Translations under genes and position numbers: made by a program | Notes under the pieces: generated by a model | What the model was told of the DNA's origin: nothing | The model's input: only the letters and a program-made list of their open reading frames with translations | The model's database searches: none | Part shown: one piece after another, positions 5,994-6,052 of the stretch | How positions within the stretch are numbered: position 1 is the stretch's first letter | How the letters are laid out: each line of letters starts with the position of its first letter | Assembly (NCBI GenBank): GCA_016191795.1 | Contig: JACPVK010000124.1 | Span: 1-6,052, forward strand | DNA length: 6,052 nucleotides | Source of the DNA: Gammaproteobacteria bacterium | GTDB lineage: Bacteria; Pseudomonadota; Gammaproteobacteria; SZUA-229 | Reading direction: 5' to 3'

Positions 5994-6052
5994 CGAGTCT
6001 CCTGTGGGTTTGCTTCAATGCCATTAAGTTAAGGGCGGCTAAGTAACCTGAA

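Larger units (their letters stand above)
5639..6052. other. Non-coding region upstream of the operon
   Basis: No convincing gene was found on either strand in these 414 bases. A GTG-started minus-strand frame of 69 codons (5915-5706) lacks a clear ribosome binding site and domain-like sequence. The stretch 5740-5810 is AT-rich and includes minus-strand TAAAAT, a one-mismatch fit to a -10 box, but no good -35 box is at the right distance. An inverted repeat CAGGCA (5900-5905) / TGCCTG (5918-5923) with a 12-base spacer is also present. The operon promoter should be in this region, most likely between 5690 and 5830. A regulator gene may lie beyond the right edge. Confidence 0.6.

Noticed and set aside
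1..6052. CRISPR array, tRNA, rRNA or insertion sequence
   Set aside because: No regularly spaced repeats, no cloverleaf or rRNA sequence recognised, and no transposase reading frame were seen on either strand.

Overview
The window carries one complete, tightly packed four-gene operon on the minus strand (positions 5638 down to 1419) and, downstream of it, the 5' part of a second minus-strand gene that runs off the left edge (1093 to 1). The operon encodes a two-subunit periplasmic molybdenum hydroxylase of the xanthine oxidase family, isoquinoline 1-oxidoreductase (IorAB) type, together with its own cofactor maturation factors. Gene order in transcription direction is: [2Fe-2S] subunit (iorA-like), Tat-exported molybdopterin-binding catalytic subunit (iorB-like), XdhC-type cofactor insertion chaperone, and MocA-type molybdopterin cytidylyltransferase. 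Junctions are a 1-nt stop/start overlap, a 13-nt gap and a 4-nt overlap, so co-transcription and translational coupling are very likely.

How the genes fit together: MocA would convert Mo-molybdopterin to the cytosine dinucleotide form (MCD); the XdhC protein would receive and protect it and load it into the large subunit; the loaded large subunit binds the small two-cluster subunit and is exported folded by the Tat system. No FAD subunit and no cytochrome c gene is present, so electrons must leave the small subunit to an acceptor encoded elsewhere. The natural substrate (N-heterocycle or aldehyde) cannot be read from the sequence.

Layout: 1-1093, partial AT-rich gene of unknown function; 1094-1418, a non-coding stretch full of inverted repeats with terminator-like hairpins and a possible promoter for the left gene; 1419-5638, the operon; 5639-6052, a non-coding upstream region with the iorA ribosome binding site, a strong interrupted palindrome close to the start, and a pair of TAAA-loop hairpins that look like a REP-type element.

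Organism: the operon is moderately GC-rich (two sampled 60-base lines gave 57% and 63%), uses normal bacterial codons and Shine-Dalgarno sites, and its proteins are typical of Proteobacteria. A gammaproteobacterium of the Cellvibrio/Saccharophagus kind is my guess, at low confidence. The left gene is clearly more AT-rich (sampled lines 38-40% GC), which suggests that the region left of about position 1400 is accessory or recently acquired DNA.
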